Shown here in pieces: positions 6,275 through 8,104 of a DNA stretch of 8,104 nucleotides. The DNA lies in NCBI GenBank assembly GCA_964195715.1, contig CAXMRU010000093.1, positions 1-8,104 of the forward strand, read 5' to 3'. Source of the stretch: Benthicola sp964195715. Its GTDB lineage: Bacteria > Gemmatimonadota > Gemmatimonadetes > Palauibacterales > Palauibacteraceae. Every line of letters begins with the position of its first letter. Within the stretch, counting starts at the first letter, position 1. Below the pieces are notes generated by a model. It ran no database searches. It saw nothing but the letters and a program-made list of their open reading frames with translations, and was not told the origin of the DNA. A program made the translations under genes and the position numbers.

Positions 6275-8092
6275 TCAACTGCCCCCAGCCGAGCTGCCGG
6301 CCTGCAGCTCCGACTCGATCCACGCTTCAATCCGGGCCTGAAGCATGGTGAGAGTGATCGTACCGTTCTCGATCACGCGGTCGTGGAAAGCCCGGATATC
6401 GAACCGCTCACCAAGCGCCGATTCCGCCTGGCGGCGCAGGTCCTGGATAACGAGACTGCCCGTGAGATACGCGGTCGCCTGCCCCGGTACCGCGATGTAG
6501 CGGCTGACCTCAGACTCGACGCCGGCCCTCGAAGCGGCCGTGTTGGCCAGCATGTAGTCCACTGCGTCCTGCCGGCTCCAGCCGAGGACGTGCATCCCCG
6601 GGTCCACGACGAGCCGCGCCGCCCGGAAGGCTTCATTGGAGAGCATCCCGAGTCGGTCCACTTCGGCAGTGTACAGGCCGGCCTCGTCCGCCAGCCTCTC
6701 GGTGTACAGCGCCCACCCCTCCCCGAGCCCCGAACTGAAGAAATACTTCAGCACCGGGTGCACGCCAGCTCCCTCCAGAGCCACGTAGACCTGCATGTGG
6801 TGCCCCGGATAGGTCTCGTGAAACGTGGTTGCCTCGAATCCGCCACCCCGGTTGAGGCTTCGTGGCTCGAACGTCCCGAATTCGTACGTGCCTGGCGTGC
6901 TGCCGTCCGGGGAGCCGGCCGAGTAGAACCCTCCACCGGTGATCTGCATGTAGTCCGGGTACGGCTTCAGTGCTACCTCCGCCCGCGGAACGAAGCCGAA
7001 CCACTTCGGCATCGCGACCTTCGCGCGATCCACCGCCGCCTGCGCAAACGCGACGATCTCTTCTGGCGTCTCGAAGCTGTACGCCGCGTCGCCCCGCACC
7101 AACCGGATCAGCTCCTGAACGTCGTCCGTGCCGAAGCTACGCCGACCGATCTCGCGCATCTCGGTCTGGATGCGTTCCATTTCCCGCAGCCCGGCCTCGT
7201 GGATCCCCTCCGGTGTGAGCGACAGCGTGACGTGGTAGAGAACGGAGGCCAGGTAACAGTCGCGACCGCCGGGGTCGGACGTCACGCCGATCTCCTCGCG
7301 GGCGGCCGACACGTACTCGTCTGCCAGGAAGTCGCGGTAACGCCGCACGGCGGGGAAGATCTCGCCGGAGATCACCGCTCCCAGCTCGGTCCCGAAGGCC
7401 GTGTCGGCGTCCCGGGTCGCCGGATCGTAGTAGGGCGTGTCCTCGGCCGACACGGAGAGTAGCGCGTCCAACTGGCCGATCACGCGTTCCACGTTCGAGC
7501 GCGGAGCCGTGAACCCCTCCTCCAGTCCGATCCGCAGGTTCTCGATCTCAGTGTCGATGTACCGCGGTACGTCTCGGGCACGGGCGAGAGCGTCGGAGCG
7601 GGCCTCCTCGGTACCGACCGGCTGCTTGGCGAAAACGCCCGGGAAGAAATTCTGCCATCCGGTCCACGTGGGGCTCACGTTCCACAATTGGGTCCGGCAG
7701 GCGCGCCTCGCGACCGAAGCCTCCAGGCGCTCGCGAGAGAACACGTACGGCACCGAGGCCTCGGCACCCTCGAGGGAAACCGGGTCGATGGCGAGCAGTC
7801 GGGACAGCCAGGCGTCCTCGCGCGCCTCCCACGCCTCCCGGGCGGCCGGACTGTGGTCGCCCATGCGATCGAGGGCGGCGGGATAGCCCGTCTCGTACGC
7901 CTCTTCGGGGTATTGGTCGTAGTAACCTGCCACGTATTCGTCGGCGATCGCGAGCGCTTGGGCCACCGCATCGCTCGCGGCATCCGTCCCGGAGCCCGGG
8001 CCGGCTTCGCGACTCGCATCCGGGCTTCCGCAGCCAGTGCACGCGACGAGGATCAGAACGACGATCAGGGCAACGCTCTCGAACCGCTTCAT
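6275..8092 (-). CDS. DUF885 family lipoprotein, putative zinc metallopeptidase
   Basis: This is a 605-residue envelope lipoprotein of the DUF885 family. The N-terminus is a lipoprotein signal with lipobox L15-V-A-C18; Cys21 is a poorer alternative. A Gly/Ser/Ala-rich linker follows (22-42). Thr at +2 would favour outer-membrane sorting by the enteric rule. The C-terminal half carries the family hallmarks: HETYPGHH (425-432), a zinc-binding His-Glu motif; GEGWALYTERLADEAGLY (457-474), with a candidate third metal ligand Glu; VVDPGMHVLGW (495-505); and RYIAVPGQATAYLTG (531-545). The length is normal for the family, whose members are thought to be zinc-dependent hydrolases, but the physiological substrate is not established. 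The ATG start at 8092 has GGAGG only three bases upstream, shorter than usual, but it gives a perfect lipoprotein signal. The stop is followed after one base by the GTG of the FAD oxidoreductase, so the two form an operon entering from the right edge. Confidence 0.92.
   Translation of the reverse strand: MKRFESVALIVVLILVACTGCGSPDASREAGPGSGTDAASDAVAQALAIADEYVAGYYDQYPEEAYETGYPAALDRMGDHSPAAREAWEAREDAWLSRLLAIDPVSLEGAEASVPYVFSRERLEASVARRACRTQLWNVSPTWTGWQNFFPGVFAKQPVGTEEARSDALARARDVPRYIDTEIENLRIGLEEGFTAPRSNVERVIGQLDALLSVSAEDTPYYDPATRDADTAFGTELGAVISGEIFPAVRRYRDFLADEYVSAAREEIGVTSDPGGRDCYLASVLYHVTLSLTPEGIHEAGLREMERIQTEMREIGRRSFGTDDVQELIRLVRGDAAYSFETPEEIVAFAQAAVDRAKVAMPKWFGFVPRAEVALKPYPDYMQITGGGFYSAGSPDGSTPGTYEFGTFEPRSLNRGGGFEATTFHETYPGHHMQVYVALEGAGVHPVLKYFFSSGLGEGWALYTERLADEAGLYTAEVDRLGMLSNEAFRAARLVVDPGMHVLGWSRQDAVDYMLANTAASRAGVESEVSRYIAVPGQATAYLTGSLVIQDLRRQAESALGERFDIRAFHDRVIENGTITLTMLQARIEAWIESELQAGSSAGGS
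6282..6286 (-). promoter_or_regulatory. Ribosome binding site for the FAD oxidoreductase
   Basis: On the - strand GGGGG (6286-6282) lies 8 bases before GTG 6273, inside the last codons of the DUF885 gene. It is an imperfect Shine-Dalgarno sequence but well placed, and it supports the GTG start. A 7-bp stem-loop (6291-6310) lies immediately upstream of it. Confidence 0.5.
6292..6311. repeat. 20-bp near-palindromic direct repeat, copy 2 (stem-loop)
   Basis: This copy is identical to 5058-5077 and in the same orientation, 1234 bp away. Here the stem grows to 7 bp (GAGCTGC 6291-6297 with GCAGCTC 6304-6310, 6-base loop). It encodes ELQAGS near the C-terminus of the DUF885 lipoprotein and sits a few bases before the Shine-Dalgarno sequence of the FAD gene, so the mRNA hairpin could affect coupling or processing there. 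Confidence 0.85.
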
Positions 8093-8095
8093 GGG

Positions 8096-8100
8096 CCTCC
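8096..8100 (-). promoter_or_regulatory. Ribosome binding site for the DUF885 lipoprotein
   Basis: On the - strand GGAGG (8100-8096) precedes ATG 8092 by only three bases. The motif is perfect but closer than usual. The window ends four bases further on, so no promoter can be seen. Confidence 0.5.
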
Positions 8101-8104
8101 GGGA

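Noticed and set aside
6274..6330. ATG at 6330 as the start of the FAD oxidoreductase
   Set aside because: It adds 19 Arg/Ser-rich residues before the FAD motif and overlaps the DUF885 gene by 56 bp. GTG 6273 has a placed Shine-Dalgarno sequence and gives the usual N-terminus.
6098..7462. A 454-codon open frame on the + strand opposite the DUF885 gene
   Set aside because: It is antisense to a clear DUF885 protein with its zinc motif and overlaps the FAD gene as well. The translation is Arg/Pro/His-rich with no recognisable motif, as expected for a shadow frame in GC-rich DNA.

Overview
The window is GC-rich bacterial chromosomal DNA (about 57-65% G+C in the 60-base lines I counted by hand). 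It looks like a Gram-negative-type (diderm) organism: two exported proteins have cleavable signal peptides ending in an AxA-type site, one is a lipoprotein with a textbook lipobox, and there is an MscS channel with a periplasmic domain. The mix of a DUF885 lipoprotein, a divergent class A serine hydrolase and a flavoprotein oxidoreductase would fit a lineage such as Gemmatimonadota, but no marker gene fixes the taxon and this is only an impression.

Layout: (i) 1-156 holds the probable last 35 codons of a + strand gene and a hairpin-rich convergent gap. (ii) A sugar-1-phosphate nucleotidyltransferase-like gene lies on the - strand (157-891). It diverges, across about 210 bp, from an ATP-grasp ligase-like gene (1102-2184, +). 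These two may belong to a surface-glycan or small-molecule modification locus extending left of the window. (iii) Then come two + strand envelope genes, an MscS-family mechanosensitive channel with a large helical periplasmic domain (2271-3977) and a class A beta-lactamase-like serine hydrolase (3978-5105). They abut exactly (TAG then ATG) and are clearly translationally coupled. (iv) Facing them on the - strand is a second coupled pair, transcribed from the right edge leftwards: a DUF885 zinc-metallopeptidase-like lipoprotein (6275-8092) and an SQR/FCSD-like FAD oxidoreductase (5128-6273, GTG start one base after the preceding stop). The two pairs converge with only 22 bp between their stop codons.

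The most unusual points are an exact 20-bp near-palindromic direct repeat that brackets the FAD gene (5058-5077 and 6292-6311), a class A beta-lactamase homologue whose omega-loop region is about 52 residues instead of about 16, and an ATP-grasp protein with an Arg-rich insert and atypical ATP-binding strand. I see no rRNA, tRNA, CRISPR array, intact insertion sequence or recognised defence system. I do not claim a new system; the points above are the candidates worth testing.
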